A stretch of 64,000 nt of DNA from Lunularia cruciata (GCA_948567375.1 OX419761.1:13828501-13892500), one strand, 5' to 3'; positions 1 through 10,631 are shown, counted from the first letter of the stretch. The notes: a model not told the origin generated them from the sequence alone. Numbers and translations: made by a program.

Positions 1-190
1 GAAAGAGTATTTGGAGTGTATGAGGTTTGTAGTGGCACCTCTACACTATGATATCATTTTGGGTCTACCTTGGCTTGAACGTCATAAGGTTCAATTTGAT
101 TGGACCCGACGTCAAATTCAAGTACAACACCAAGGTAGGAATTTCCGATTAGGTTGTCTGGCACCTTTGAGTAAGATACCTAAGAATAGT
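1..190 (+). pseudogene. Retrotransposon aspartic protease, C-terminal end
   Basis: The reading includes the ILGLPWL signature followed by HKVQFDW, typical of the end of retroviral-type (RVP) proteases of plant gypsy elements. The catalytic Asp region lies before the window. The equivalent segment of the inverted copy, at 26374-26039, shows the whole domain. The frame is stopped at 191-193, where the inverted copy has a sense codon. Confidence 0.85.
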
Positions 191-193
191 TAG

Positions 194-313
194 TCCCAAG
201 ATGAGAAGTTTGTTGAGAAGGTAGCCATAGAGCAAATCTGGAAGGGAGATGAGTCCCGAGAAGGGAAGTTTGTTAATGAAGCAGCCATAGAGCAAGCTTT
301 GGAGGAAGATAAG
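194..313 (+). repeat. 60-bp tandem repeat in the PR-RT linker (2 units)
   Basis: Two units of 60 bp (194-253 and 254-313) encode an approximately repeated 20-residue acidic linker containing KFV and AIEQ. The inverted copy of the element has three units at about 25780-25970, so unit number varies within the family. Confidence 0.8.
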
Positions 314-419
314 TCTGTATTCACGGTGTGGATCAAGCCGATTGCACAAGAACAATCTGAGGAGGGCCAGGTGCCGCATCAAGCAATGGTTGATCGGATA
401 GTTCAGGAGTTTGCAGATG

Positions 420-1740
420 TGTTTCCGGATGATCTGCCAAAGGGATTACCCTCTGATCGAGGTATGCCCTCAAGATCAAGTTATTGCCAGGAAGTACTCC
501 AGTGAGTAGACCAATCTATCCGCTCTCACCAAAGGAGTTGGAGGAGTTGCGAACAACACTTACAGAGTTGTTGGAGAAGAATTTCATATGACATAATACC
601 TCACCGTGGGGAGCACCGGTACTATTTGTTCCAAAGAAGGATGGAGGACTTCGTTTCTGTATTGATTATCGTGGGCTCAATAAGCAACCCGTGAAGAATG
701 CATATCCCTTGCCTCGGATTGATGACCTGCTTGATCAATTAAGTAGAGCATGCTACTTTTCCAAGCTAGATCTTCGTAGCGGCTATTGGCAAATTCCTAT
801 TGAAGGAGAGGATGTGCAAAAGACTGCCTTTCGCACAAGGTATGGACATTTTGAGTAGAGAGTTCTACCTTTCGGACTCACTAATGCTCCAGCAGTCTTC
901 ATGGATTAGATGCATCGGGTGTTGGAGGGACTATTGGATCAGTCCGTGGTAGTGCTCTTAGATGATATCTTAATCTATAGTAGGACAAAGGCAAAACACT
1001 GGAATCATGTGCAAGAAGTCCTAAGACGACTGCGACAGTGGAAATTTTATTGCAAGAAGTCAAAGTGTGCTTTTTGGCAGAAGGAGGTTACCTTCTTGGG
1101 TCATAAGATCTCATCAGAGGGGATCAAGATGGAAGAAGAAAAGATCAAGGCCATTACTGATTGGCCTACCCTGAAGGATGCTACCGAAGTACTAGCATTC
1201 AATGGATTGGCCAGTTTTTACCAACGGTTCATCCACTATTATGCTCACGTGGCTGCACCATTTACTGACCTCTTGGGAAAGAACTCAAGCTTCCAATGGA
1301 CCACCAAGCATGAGGAAGCATGAGAAGTTAAAGCATATGGTGTCTTCAAGACCCATTCTTCAACCATATGATCCTCAACTACATTGTGTGGTTGATTTTG
1401 ATGCTTCTAACTTTGCAATTGGAGCTGTGTTGCAACAAGAATTTCCAGATGGACTACATCCTATTGCCTTTGTGTCTTGCCGACTAAATACAGCTGAAAG
1501 AAATTACTCCGCTTGAGATCAGGAACAACTTGCAATGGTATATGCCACCAAGGTATGGAGGCATTACCTCTTGGGGAAACAAGTGATCATGCGAACTGAT
1601 CACCCGCCATTGTTGCAGACCTTACACCTAGAGCACATGAAGAGTCGACATCATCGATGGGAAGAGCAACTCCAATTGTTCAACATCAAACTTGAGTACA
1701 AACCAGGTTGGTTCCATGTCATCCCTGATGCTCTATCACG
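420..1740 (+). pseudogene. Gypsy reverse transcriptase and RNase H (broken)
   Basis: RT motifs appear in order: [14 protein letters not shown] at about 633, [13 protein letters not shown] at about 760, LPFGLTNAP at about 865, and the catalytic box read LLDDILIYS at about 955 (the usual YLDD has its Tyr replaced by Leu). RT thumb FLGHKIS is at about 1096. RNase H follows, with VDFDASNFAIGAVL at about 1390, a TDHPPL block at about 1598 and DALSRRPD at about 1727. Stops at 589, 856, 907 and 1514 plus a frame change near 1321 break the frame. Most differences look like single transitions. The domain assignment is secure; the gene is dead. Confidence 0.92.
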
Positions 1741-1904
1741 ACGACCTGATTTGAAGTCTCTTCCTCTCATCACGGCAGCAATTACGACGATGTCAATTGA
1801 TCCCAAGATTCATAACGAGTTTCGGTTAGCTCTACAGCAAGATCCCTTCTTCCAAATGGTACATGGTTGGCTAACAATAGGTAACAAGGAGTACAACACC
1901 TTCT

Positions 1905-2850
1905 CCTTCAAGGAAGGCCTTCTATTCCATGCGGACCGGATCTATGTTCCAGCCAAAGGTGATCTTCGACTTGTGCGCCTTCAAGAAGCCCATGATTTAC
2001 CCATCGCTGGTCACATGAGTGTGGACAAGACCTTGGGTACCCTCCAACGTCAATGGTGGTAGCCCAACATGACAGGGGATGTTTGAGAATTTGTCTGATC
2101 GTGTGAGAGCTGCCAACGTAACAAGGCCAGCAACCAGAAGTCGGGTGGACTCCTTCAACCGCTTGTTGTTCCATCAGCTCGTTGGGAGCATGTGAGCTTG
2201 GATCTCATCACATCCTTGTCAAAGACAAAACAAGGACACACCACCATCGTGGTGTTTGTGGATAAGTTTAGTAAGCAAATCCACTTGGCACCAACCTGTG
2301 ATACTGTGGATGCTCCAACCTTAGCACAAATCTACTTCGACAATGTCTTCAAGCATCATGGAATGCCACGCGTACTCATCTCTGACCGTGATCCTCGCTT
2401 TACCGGGAAGTTTTGGCAAGCACTCTTTCAGATACTCGGCACCAAGCTTGCTTTGTCCACGGCCTATCATCCTCAAACTGATGGACAAACAAAATGTGCA
2501 AATCGTACATTGGAGGATATGTTGCGTGCCTTTGTCAATGTCCACCATACCAATTGGGATGAATGTCTTGCCGCTGCCAAATTTGCCTACAACAATTCCA
2601 AACAGGCAAGCACCGGATTCTCTCCTTTCTTTCTCAATTTTGGCCAAGATCCACTTGTTCCAGATTCTCTTCTTGCTCTCCCTCCATCTCAGGTTCCTCA
2701 TACTTCCACATTCTTGACCACTATATCCTAATCTCTCCAACAAGCCAAGTCTCACCTCCTTGTTGCTCAGAATCACCAAAAACAATATGCGGACCACCAT
2801 CGTCGAGATCTCACCTTTGAAGTTGGTGATAAAGTCATGCTATCCTCTAG
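1905..2850 (+). pseudogene. Gypsy integrase (broken, catalytic Glu lost)
   Basis: An H2C2 zinc-binding segment (AHDLPIAGH ... CESCQRNK) at about 1985-2130 is followed by the catalytic core. First Asp: SLDLIT at about 2192. Second Asp: LISDRDPRF at about 2377. At the third position the block TDGQTKCANRTLE at about 2479 has Lys where the family has the catalytic Glu. Stops at 2060, 2084, 2096 and 2729 interrupt the frame. The core is otherwise well conserved, so decay is fairly recent. Confidence 0.92.
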
Positions 2851-3079
2851 TAACCTCCCTCTCCCACTTGATACCCAAGTTTGTAAACTTGCCCTTAATT
2901 GGATAGGACCCTTTGATATCACCCAAATTGTCTCTCCTGTTGCTTATTGTCTTGCCTTACCTTGTCACATGCGTATCCATCCTGTCTTTCATGTTTCCAA
3001 GTTGAAACCCTTTGTTCCTAACCCTTCTTCCTTTTCCTCTCGATTCCAACCTCCCCCTCTTCCTGTCCCTATCAATGAT

Positions 3080-3260
3080 CATGAGGAGTACGAAGTTGAT
3101 CGTATCCTTGCACGTTGCCATATTCAACAAGGCCGTCGCCAACATACGGAGTACAAGATCCTTTGGAAAGGGTATCCCCTTCATGATGCCACATAGGAAC
3201 CTCTTTCTCACCTCCAGAATGCACAGATGGCCATCAAGGAATTCAAAGCTTTACTGGCGA
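3080..3260 (+). pseudogene. Integrase C-terminal chromodomain (stopped)
   Basis: The sequence EYEVDRILARC ... TEYKILWKGY is a classic chromodomain start at the end of a chromovirus integrase; in this family it is thought to bind modified histone tails and guide insertion. A TAG at 3194-3196 interrupts it just before EPLSHLQNA. The same TAG is present at the matching place in the inverted copy near 24176. Confidence 0.85.
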
Positions 3261-3280
3261 CGAGGACGTCACCTACTAGC

Positions 3281-3292
3281 GGCGGGGGAATA
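3281..3292 (+). other. Polypurine tract of the first gypsy element
   Basis: The G/A-rich run immediately before the LTR start is the expected plus-strand priming site. Confidence 0.7.
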
Positions 3293-3362
3293 TGTAACAA
3301 TATGGAGTTTAGTGACGAAGTTGGTCAGGCTTACGAAATAGAGAATAAGACAAAATAGCCTA

Positions 3363-3595
3363 GAATATTCTAGAAGCATCTAAGAAGCTTCTTAGGAAGC
3401 TTCCCAACTAGTTAACTTGCGCCCTAAGCAGGTAGCTTCTAGAAGGAAGCTTCTAGAAGCTTCTAACTAGCTTAGCTTGCATGCCAAGTAGGCGGCTTCT
3501 AGAAGGAAGCTTCTTGAGAAGCTTCCTAGTTAACTTGGCTTGCACTCCAAGAAAGTGGCTCAAGGAGGCTTCTTGAAGAAGCTTCAAGGATCTTG
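3363..3595 (+). promoter_or_regulatory. Cluster of heat-shock-element-like GAA/TTC blocks in U3
   Basis: Plant heat-shock elements are alternating GAA and TTC blocks separated by two bases. The U3 has GAA-ta-TTC-ta-GAA at 3363-3375 and a perfect four-block array GAAGCTTCTAGAAGCTTC at 3446-3463, plus many two-block GAAGCTTC sites through 3590. All lie within about 250 bp upstream of the LTR TATA box. The same arrays occur in the LTRs of the inverted copy (23913-23930, 24002-24014, 27839-27851). Heat-factor binding is inferred from the consensus only. Confidence 0.6.
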
Positions 3596-3604
3596 TATGC
3601 TACC

Positions 3605-3612
3605 TATAAATA
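3605..3612 (+). promoter_or_regulatory. LTR TATA box
   Basis: TATAAATA lies in the second half of the LTR. It is conserved in the 3' LTR of the inverted copy (23763-23770, minus strand), while the 5' LTR of that copy reads TGTAAATA. Confidence 0.65.
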
Positions 3613-3843
3613 CCAAGGCCAAAGCTCATGCTAGGCATTTGGAGTTTTCCCGCATTCAAGTGTCCCAATGTGAGTTTCCATTCTCCTATTTCTCTCCTTG
3701 GTTTCGGTCTTTTACAGTAGTGGACATGATACCTTTGGTGCATTATAACTAGCATAAGACAATGTGACCATTGCTATAGATTTGGTCACATTAGTGACTA
3801 ATGCTTTGATCAACACCCAAAATTATAGAGTGGTAGTGCTATT

Positions 3844-4653
3844 ATGGCAGGTGGTAGAGGAGCTCCAAATCACGGAGGACAAGGTGGTGGTAGAGGATCC
3901 ACACTTGGTAGGAAGGCAATGCCTACCTTTACTTTTGATATAGCCATGGCTATTAAGATCAAGCAATTGGAGCAGAGATTGGCTAGCATGGCCATTGCTC
4001 AGAGGATATAAGATTTGTGTGCTGAGGTTTCCACTTCTTATGCGGGTGATAGAGACATCTTGGACTTCATGTGTGTAGCAGCACAAGTAGATGCATCTAC
4101 CACAATCATTAGGAGTGTAGTATGTGCTCTAGAGGCTAGAGAAGCATCAATGGAGTTGGATCCATATAAAAGAGAGGCTAGTAGACAAGTCATATTACCC
4201 CAATCTTTTACACTCTCTAAGGCATTATAGACAACATCCATGGTTCTTAAACATCCTAGTGCATGTGTGGTAGGTGGTGATGGGGTACATGATAGACTAC
4301 CTGCTAGTCAACCACCTACTACTACACCAATTGAGTCTAGCTTGACGTTAGGGGTGGCTCAATTGATTATGCATTATCCTTTGTTCTCAATTAGTGTTAT
4401 ATTTACATTGAGAGTTGATCCAACTCCAATGTTCTGGTTGGTTGCCACATTTTGTGAGAGTAGGGATGATGTGGTTCCTACTACTAGAGGAGAGGTGGTT
4501 GATAGTGGAGCTGACTTGGTTGAGGAGCATAAGATCTGCTCAACGACCAATGAGTTATGGCAAGCATCAGCAACTAGATTGGAGGAGTTAACAACTAGAC
4601 CTACTTTTGAGCAAGCGTGGTTCATGCCGAAAGTTGTCTTGTTGGATAACTAG
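3844..4653 (+). pseudogene. Gag-like region of the second gypsy element
   Basis: An apparent start followed by Gly/Arg-rich MAGGRGAPNHGGQGGGRG leads into a helix-prone segment (IKIKQLEQRLASMA). Readable pieces continue in two frames to about 4653, with stops at about 4008 and 4228. Nothing here is diagnostic on its own; the gag call rests on position upstream of pol and on the basic Gly-rich start. Confidence 0.4.
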
Positions 4654-5423
4654 AGGGGGATTTTATTTTTGGTGGGACCCTTAGGGATGGTCTATATACC
4701 ATAGAAGGTCTTATTAGACTCTCGTGCGTAGCCCCTTATGTTAGGGAAGGTTGCAATTGTCAATTTGGAGCTTCAAAAGGCCAATGTGGAGAGATGTCCA
4801 TTTCAGATCCAGACATCTCTGGTGGGTGGTTCTACATAGTACATCACATGTAGAGAGCTTGTTGTCCAGATTTAGCTTGGTCATCTAACTGATAGCTCGG
4901 TGGTGAAAACTCAAGCCATTGCAAATGTAGTTGAGTCAAATGATGTGGTAGTTGGTGGAACAATATTATACTCCATGGGTTTTAATATTAGCTATCCGGA
5001 GGAGATAGCCTCTTATAGACTAGGTTGGCAATTAGGTGAGAGACAGGTATGTTGCCTACTAGTACCCTTTAGTAGTGGTAGTCTTAGTTCACTACAGTAA
5101 AGGACCATGGCAACATCAATTTCAGCTTTCAATGGTTTTGTTACTTGGCCAAGTGACTTATTGGAGAGGAATGCACATACAGAAGATACTCCAATATCAA
5201 AGTAGATCACTTGGATTTGGAGTACAAGTGGGATTGTTTCATCCACCTTGGATGTTCCATTGTGGAGTTCAATGAAGGCATTGCAAATTAGTTGGTGCAA
5301 CAAGCTTGGGGTGGAGCCTTTGTACTACCAAGAGAACAGTGTGAGAATGAGCATCCGTAGTCTATCTTGTTGTCACCTTTGGATACCACACTCATTTCTT
5401 GATAGTATCTAATAAAGAGAGTA

Positions 5424-6216
5424 TGTTTATTGGAGTTGTTTGGTGGGATTAGCACTAGATTAGCTATAATATTACAAGCAAGTGTACAAATATAAATGTA
5501 ATTGTATGTAGAGAGAGATGAGACGGTGAGCCGGCCTGTCTCTCACTCAAGATGAACCTCTGATGGCTATTATGGTAGCGCACCATGGACTAAGAAGGCA
5601 AGGAACCCCAACTCCATCATACTCCTCCAAGGCTAACACTCCAAGACTCAATACATTGCTCACTAGAGAACTCAATGAGAGAGAGATAGTTGCAAATGAA
5701 AGGATGATGAGTACCTCCTCACCCCTTGTTTATATACTTGTGAAATAGTTACATACCAAAGTTACTAATTACCATAGTAACTCAAGTTACTAGACTAAAA
5801 GTCAAGTAAAGTCAAAAAGTAGAAAGGAATATCCATTCACATGGGCATATTCCCCTAAGCATGTGGTCTTATCTTGACCCAACCACTAAGTCAAGGATTC
5901 CTTCACATGGGCTATCCTTGGACTAAAGAAGAATCCACAACAAAAAGGCTTGCGGGCCCAAGAGTTCTCAACTCTTTCCTCAAAGCCAAACACCTAGGAA
6001 TAATACCAAGTCAACACACTAAAATCCAAAATAGTGGTGCTCATCTTCTCTACTTCCTCTAGAGTAAAGTCCCCTCTATCTTAGTTATGACTAACTTTAG
6101 CTAACCATGACTAATATAGAACCATCCTTTATCTCTATATGAATAATATCTCTTAAGTACTTGTAATACCAAGTTAAATATCACAATACCACACACATGC
6201 ACATATGGGTGTTACA
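5424..6216 (-). repeat. Probable solo LTR inserted in the second gypsy element
   Basis: Read on the minus strand the block starts TGTAACACCC at 6216 and can end AATAAACA at 5424, i.e. TG...CA ends. It carries a minus-strand TATATAAA near 5730-5740, about 480 bp from its start, as an LTR promoter would. It has no gypsy coding similarity and separates gag-like from pol-like parts of the host element. Flanking pentamers are only near matches (AGAGT / AGACT), so the left end is uncertain. Confidence 0.45.
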
Positions 6217-7614
6217 AGACTACTAGGTAAGTCTCTCTACATCATATGGCACATTTGGCCTATTGGTATCATGAGTTATTACCAATGTCTGCAATCAAAG
6301 GTTACCAAAAGACCCTACTTATAGACATTTCCTTATTGGGAGCATAGGATTTAGAGAGATATGGTCCCATTCATTTGGTGATTTTTAGATGGCCATGTCA
6401 AGGACATACACATGTTGGCCAAGGTTTGGGTCTTTAAGATCTTTGTTCTAATGTGTTGTGGGAGATGTTACATATACTACAACATCTCAAGGTTCATCAA
6501 TCTTTTTCTCTAGCCTACATTTTAGAGAATGTTCCTTTGAAGGTGATTCTCATACACAAGTAGTTAGGAGTACACATAAGGTTCATTCTTGGATGGGACC
6601 TTGTAGTTGTTGGATGCAACCAGAGTGGGATCACTGGCTCATTGTCTTTGTCTTTGGTGGACAAACCTCTTACCTAGAGAGGTTCTACACTATGCTTATG
6701 ATGGAATTCAGCAACTAGACCACCTTATACTTGATGACATCTTGGATGTTGAGCGTCAATCTCAGATGATGGTAGTGGCTAATAGGTTACCTATGGCAAT
6801 GGTGAAACTAGTTGGATAGCCATAAGCCTCTTTACCCACACTTATGATTTTCTGAATCTATCATGCTTTTTGAGAGGGAGGTCTTGGACTTGTTTGGGAC
6901 TCACCCCTATAGTATGCCAATGAGAGGGAGTGAGCAATGGGTTTTTGCACCGATATTGTTGTTGTTACAATAATATCAAAGGCATCTAGCATCAGGTGTT
7001 AGGTTAGGCTATGGACCTAAATTGCTTGACCTTGATTGTGAGCCTTGGCTTGGCAAAGCAGTGGAGGATGCGCTTGATAGGCATCACCACTTGGACACTT
7101 GTGAGCTTTGTGCTTCAAGACAATTTAGGCACATGTTGGGAGTGATGGACCAAGTGAGCAAGGTATTTTAAGAACACAGCCAATGGCTACTAGTGAGAGT
7201 GGTTTACTTGGGGCCCATCTAGGTGAGTGTGATCTACTTAGGTTACACCCTTGGTCTACTTGATATGTAGCTAGAGGATGTATGGAGCTTGCAACCAGAT
7301 TGGAAGGAGTTTTCCACACTAAGGTTAGAACCTCTAGTGGTTGGGAGCATGACACTACTACTCCCAAGGGCCCAATGTAGCAACCAATCAATACATCTTC
7401 CACTCTTGCATTAGTTACAGAAGATACTTGGGAGCCATATCTTGGACCCAAGCTTATAGGAGGAGAAAGATAGAGAGTTTGGAGGTTCTTAAGGAGCTAC
7501 ACAAGTTGTTTTACCTTTAGTATGAAGGATTTGGGTGCTCTAAAAGAACAAGGTATTTGGATTTAGCTCACTAGAAATGCATCAATTTTCTGACATCCTT
7601 ATCCATATAGTGAC

Positions 7615-8360
7615 ATGGAGAGAGCATTGATTGAGAGCCAGAGTAGAGACCTTTTTGAGGTTGGTTTGGTGGAGATTTCACATAGAGAGTATGCTTCAGT
7701 TACAATGATGCCAACCAAGAAGGATATATATGGAAACTACACAAATAGGTGGATATGTGGAGTTACCATCCTATTAATTGACAAACTAGGGCTAATTGAT
7801 ATGCCATTCCTACATTGGAAGAGATCTTTGATGCAATTGGGCATGCAAAGGTCTTCAATACTTTGGATCTTTGACCAAGATATCAACAATTGCCAATCAT
7901 GGAGGAGGATAAGTTCAAGAAAACAATTTTGGGCTATTGATCCTAATGGCAAGGATGTGTTGTATTAGTGGAGGTTCTTACCATTTGGGTTAAAGAACAC
8001 TCCTACCAAGCTCTAGAGGATCATGGATAGGATTCTAGCAAGATTGGATTTTGCTTGGTGCTATATTGATGACATTTTGGTCTATAGCACTATTATGGAA
8101 GAGCATGAGAAACATTTGCTGGAGGTGTTTGAGAGATTGAGATCTCACGGACTCAAATTACATCTTAAGAAGTGTAGATTCTTCCATAAGCAGGTTGAGT
8201 ATTTGGGTCACACTATCTACCATAGAGGACTTGGTGTTCAACAAACCAAGGTAGAGGCTAGTGCACGGATGCAAGTAGAGTGCAAGCATTCCTTAGGTTG
8301 GCAAACTTCTATTGCTGATATGTTAGAGGATTTAGTGCCACTACCAAGGCCTTGATGAAG
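7615..8360 (+). pseudogene. Reverse transcriptase of the second gypsy element
   Basis: MPTKKDIYGNYTNRWICG corresponds to the start of the RT fingers, WRFLPFGLKNTPTKL to the palm, and CYIDDILVYS at 8061-8090 to the catalytic YxDD box. KCRFFHKQVEYLGHTI is the thumb. Stops at about 7966 and 8014 and a loss of the RT middle (garbled around 7780-7960) show it is dead. Confidence 0.85.
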
Positions 8361-8489
8361 CTAACCAAGCTTACACAAGAGTGGTGTTGGGGAGATGAGC
8401 AAGAGAAGCTTTGTAGAGCTCAAGGAGAGGTTGACATTTGCCCTTATTCTTAGGAGATCGATCAAAGGATGACCAATTCAAGTTCACAC

Positions 8490-8790
8490 TAATTGGAGTA
8501 AGTTGGAGCTTGGATCAGTGCTCACCCAACATGATGACAAGGAGAATGAGTTTGTGGTAGCCTATACTAGTTGCTCCAACAATTCAGCAAAGGCAAAGTA
8601 TAGTTCATTTGAGGGAGAGTGCTTGGCAGCAAGATAAGCAATAGCACATTTCCATTGTTATCTATTTGGTAACCCCTTCACTCTCATCACTAATCATCAG
8701 CCATTAAAGTGATTGATTGAGTCTGACAAGCTTTTAAGGAAGCTTGCATGATGGGCTCTGATTTTATAAGAGTATGATTTCACGAACTTG
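8490..8790 (+). pseudogene. RNase H of the second gypsy element
   Basis: Read in one frame the segment gives LGSVLTQHDD, FVVAYTSCSNNSA, YSSFEGECLAA, FHCYLFGNPFTLITNHQPLK, which is gypsy RNase H in order. Stops at about 8635, 8710 and 8748 break it. The Asp of the usual TDHQPL block reads Asn here. Confidence 0.8.
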
Positions 8791-9204
8791 AAGTGGTGAA
8801 TTGTGATGAAAATGGGTTGAGTAGAGACCCATGTCCTAACTAGTAGGATCAAATTAGAGCATGTTGGCATGGTATGACAGATGAGGAGATGGTGCCAAGT
8901 TGGCATGCATCTACTTTTCTTTGTATATTTTTTGAGGCTTGGTGGTATCTCTCTCAACACATACAAGAGGAGTTATTGAGGTCATAGATCCAGAAGATGG
9001 AGATAGTGGTACAGTTCAGCAAGTCATTCATGATGATGTCTTAGTGATGGATTGTCTTTGCATTAATATTATTGGTGGCACAAGTGGGGCCAAGGAGAGA
9101 GACCATGTTCTTCAGCAAGCCACACAATTCAGATTGGAGGCCAGATACCTTCTTTGTGGATCAAAGGCTGGTAGGGTGCAAGTAGTGCTACTTCCATCTC
9201 AAAA

Positions 9205-10290
9205 ATCATAGTTGGTCCATCATGCTCATGAGGAACTAATAAATTTTGGAGTAAAGCATATGTACAACTTACTCCAAAGTCATTATTGGTGGTGCTATAT
9301 GCAGACCAATGTACAATAGTTTGTTGCTAGATGTGTGGTTTGTGACCAAGTTAGAGCATCATTTAATGCTCCTACACCATAGTCTCACCCATTACTTATC
9401 ATGGGACTAGGTTACCATTGGAGTTTGGACTTTGCTAGACCTTTATTGTTGACTATGAGACATCATTGATACGTGTTGATTATGATGGAGCACTTCTCCA
9501 AGTGGATTGAGTTGATGGCAGTTCTTGACAAGTCCAATGAAGAGATAACTTACTTGTTTTGGGATCGGGTTCTCAATCAATTTGGTGCACCAATTGAGGT
9601 TTTGACTAATCATTGTATAGAGTTCTTGGGAGAGTTTTAGGTCTTGTATGAAAAGGCTTTGATTGATCATTGTACTACCTCTCAAGATCACCCTAAGGCA
9701 GATGGTCTAGCAAAGAGAGTGGTCTAAATGGTGAAGAGAAGATTGTAGAAGTATGGTTTGTAGAGAGGCCACTTGGGAGATGGGATCTCCAATTACCTTG
9801 GTTGGCCATGGGCTATTGGTTCAACCAGCAAGCCTCCTTTGCATCCTTCTCCCCTTACTTTCTACTCTATGGAAAAGATCCAGATTTACTTGCAGCCATT
9901 TGTTAAGATGCTAATGTAGTTTTGGACTTGGATGATCTAGATATATGGATGAACACATGTTCTCAACGGGTAGAGATCTTTTGGAGAGTGATGTTGATGG
10001 CCTTTGAGAACTTGGTGATTTCTCAACATAGTGTACCTTATGCTATATTACCATTTTAGGAGGAGATTATAGATCCTCAATCCATCAATTTCATCCATAT
10101 GACTATGTATATCTATAGCAGACAACACCGATGATACTTGATGTTATTACTAGGGGCTGCTCTATCTTGAGAATGCATAAGTTTTTGCCTTTTGGTATCT
10201 TCATGTTGGAAGGATATGATTGTGTTGTTTGGTAGGATCATGTATGCAATTGTGCACCATGCCACCTCCCAAACATTGATGGTACTATGG
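9205..10290 (+). pseudogene. Integrase of the second gypsy element
   Basis: The zinc-binding segment (HHAHEELINFGV ... CVVCDQVRASFNAPTP) spans about 9215-9380. The core has WSLDFAR near 9424. The second catalytic Asp site reads LTNHC, with Asn in place of Asp, and the third site reads ADGLAKRVV, with Lys in place of Glu. The tail DHVCNCAPCHLPNIDGT at about 10228-10275 is the usual end of this family's polyprotein. Multiple stops; inactive. Confidence 0.85.
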
Positions 10291-10631
10291 ACCCAATTTT
10301 GGCACTTGTACATGCATGGCTTGTATATGTTATATGGCTTTTTGGTGGAGCTACTATGTTAGTGTGTGATAGTTGTTCAAGAAGATATTATATAACATGT
10401 TTTACTCCTCCCCTCATGGTGGTTCCTCAAGGACAATGGTTAAGTCCTAGATGTACTTGACCTATAGCTAGTTCACCTTTATATGATATAGATTGCAGAC
10501 ATGCAACTAACGATGGAGCTTGAAAGCACCCAATCTCTAGATATTTGCCCACCATAGGGTATATTATATACTTATATAGAATAGATGGCTATTCGGAGTT
10601 AGAGTGGACTAACTACCAGCTAATGGGGCAA

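Larger units (their letters stand above)
1..3716 (+). mobile_element. Ty3/gypsy chromodomain LTR retrotransposon, 3' part
   Basis: The window opens inside the protease of a Ty3/gypsy element; its 5' LTR and gag lie outside. The order protease, reverse transcriptase, RNase H, integrase, chromodomain, polypurine tract, LTR is that of plant chromoviruses. The pol frame is broken by in-frame stops at about 191, 589, 856, 907, 1321, 1514, 2060, 2084, 2096, 2729 and 3194, so this copy cannot make a working polyprotein. The polypurine tract is at 3281-3292, directly before the LTR. A second copy of the same family lies inverted at 23659-27996, and comparing the two fixes the LTR ends. Family is certain; the exact lineage name is not. 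Confidence 0.93.
3293..3716 (+). repeat. 3' LTR of the first gypsy element (424 bp)
   Basis: It begins TGTAACAATATGG and ends TCTTTTACA, so it has TG...CA ends. Both ends match the LTRs of the inverted copy (23659-24077 and 27586-27996). Inside are three diverged units of about 60 bp rich in GAAGCTTC (about 3380-3590) and a TATA box near 3605. The flank after it begins GTAGT; the partner target-site copy is outside the window. Confidence 0.92.
3841..10300 (+). mobile_element. Second, decayed Ty3/gypsy element
   Basis: This belongs to a different gypsy family from the first element. A Gly/Arg-rich gag-like start at about 3845 is followed by scattered gag/protease remnants, RT at 7615-8360, RNase H at about 8490-8790, integrase at about 9205-9760 and a tail (DYVYL ... 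APCHLPNIDGT) ending near 10290. Frames are broken by dozens of stops and shifts. A solo-LTR-like block at 5424-6216 appears to interrupt it. LTRs were not delimited; a repeated segment at 10632 and 11170 may belong to them. Confidence 0.8.

Noticed and set aside
2321-2800. 159-codon minus-strand ORF
   Set aside because: Shadow of the integrase on the opposite strand.
3761-3792. 10-bp inverted repeat (AATGTGACCA / TGGTCACATT) after the first LTR
   Set aside because: Short arms with a 12-base loop; expected by chance in this much sequence, and no element boundary matches it.
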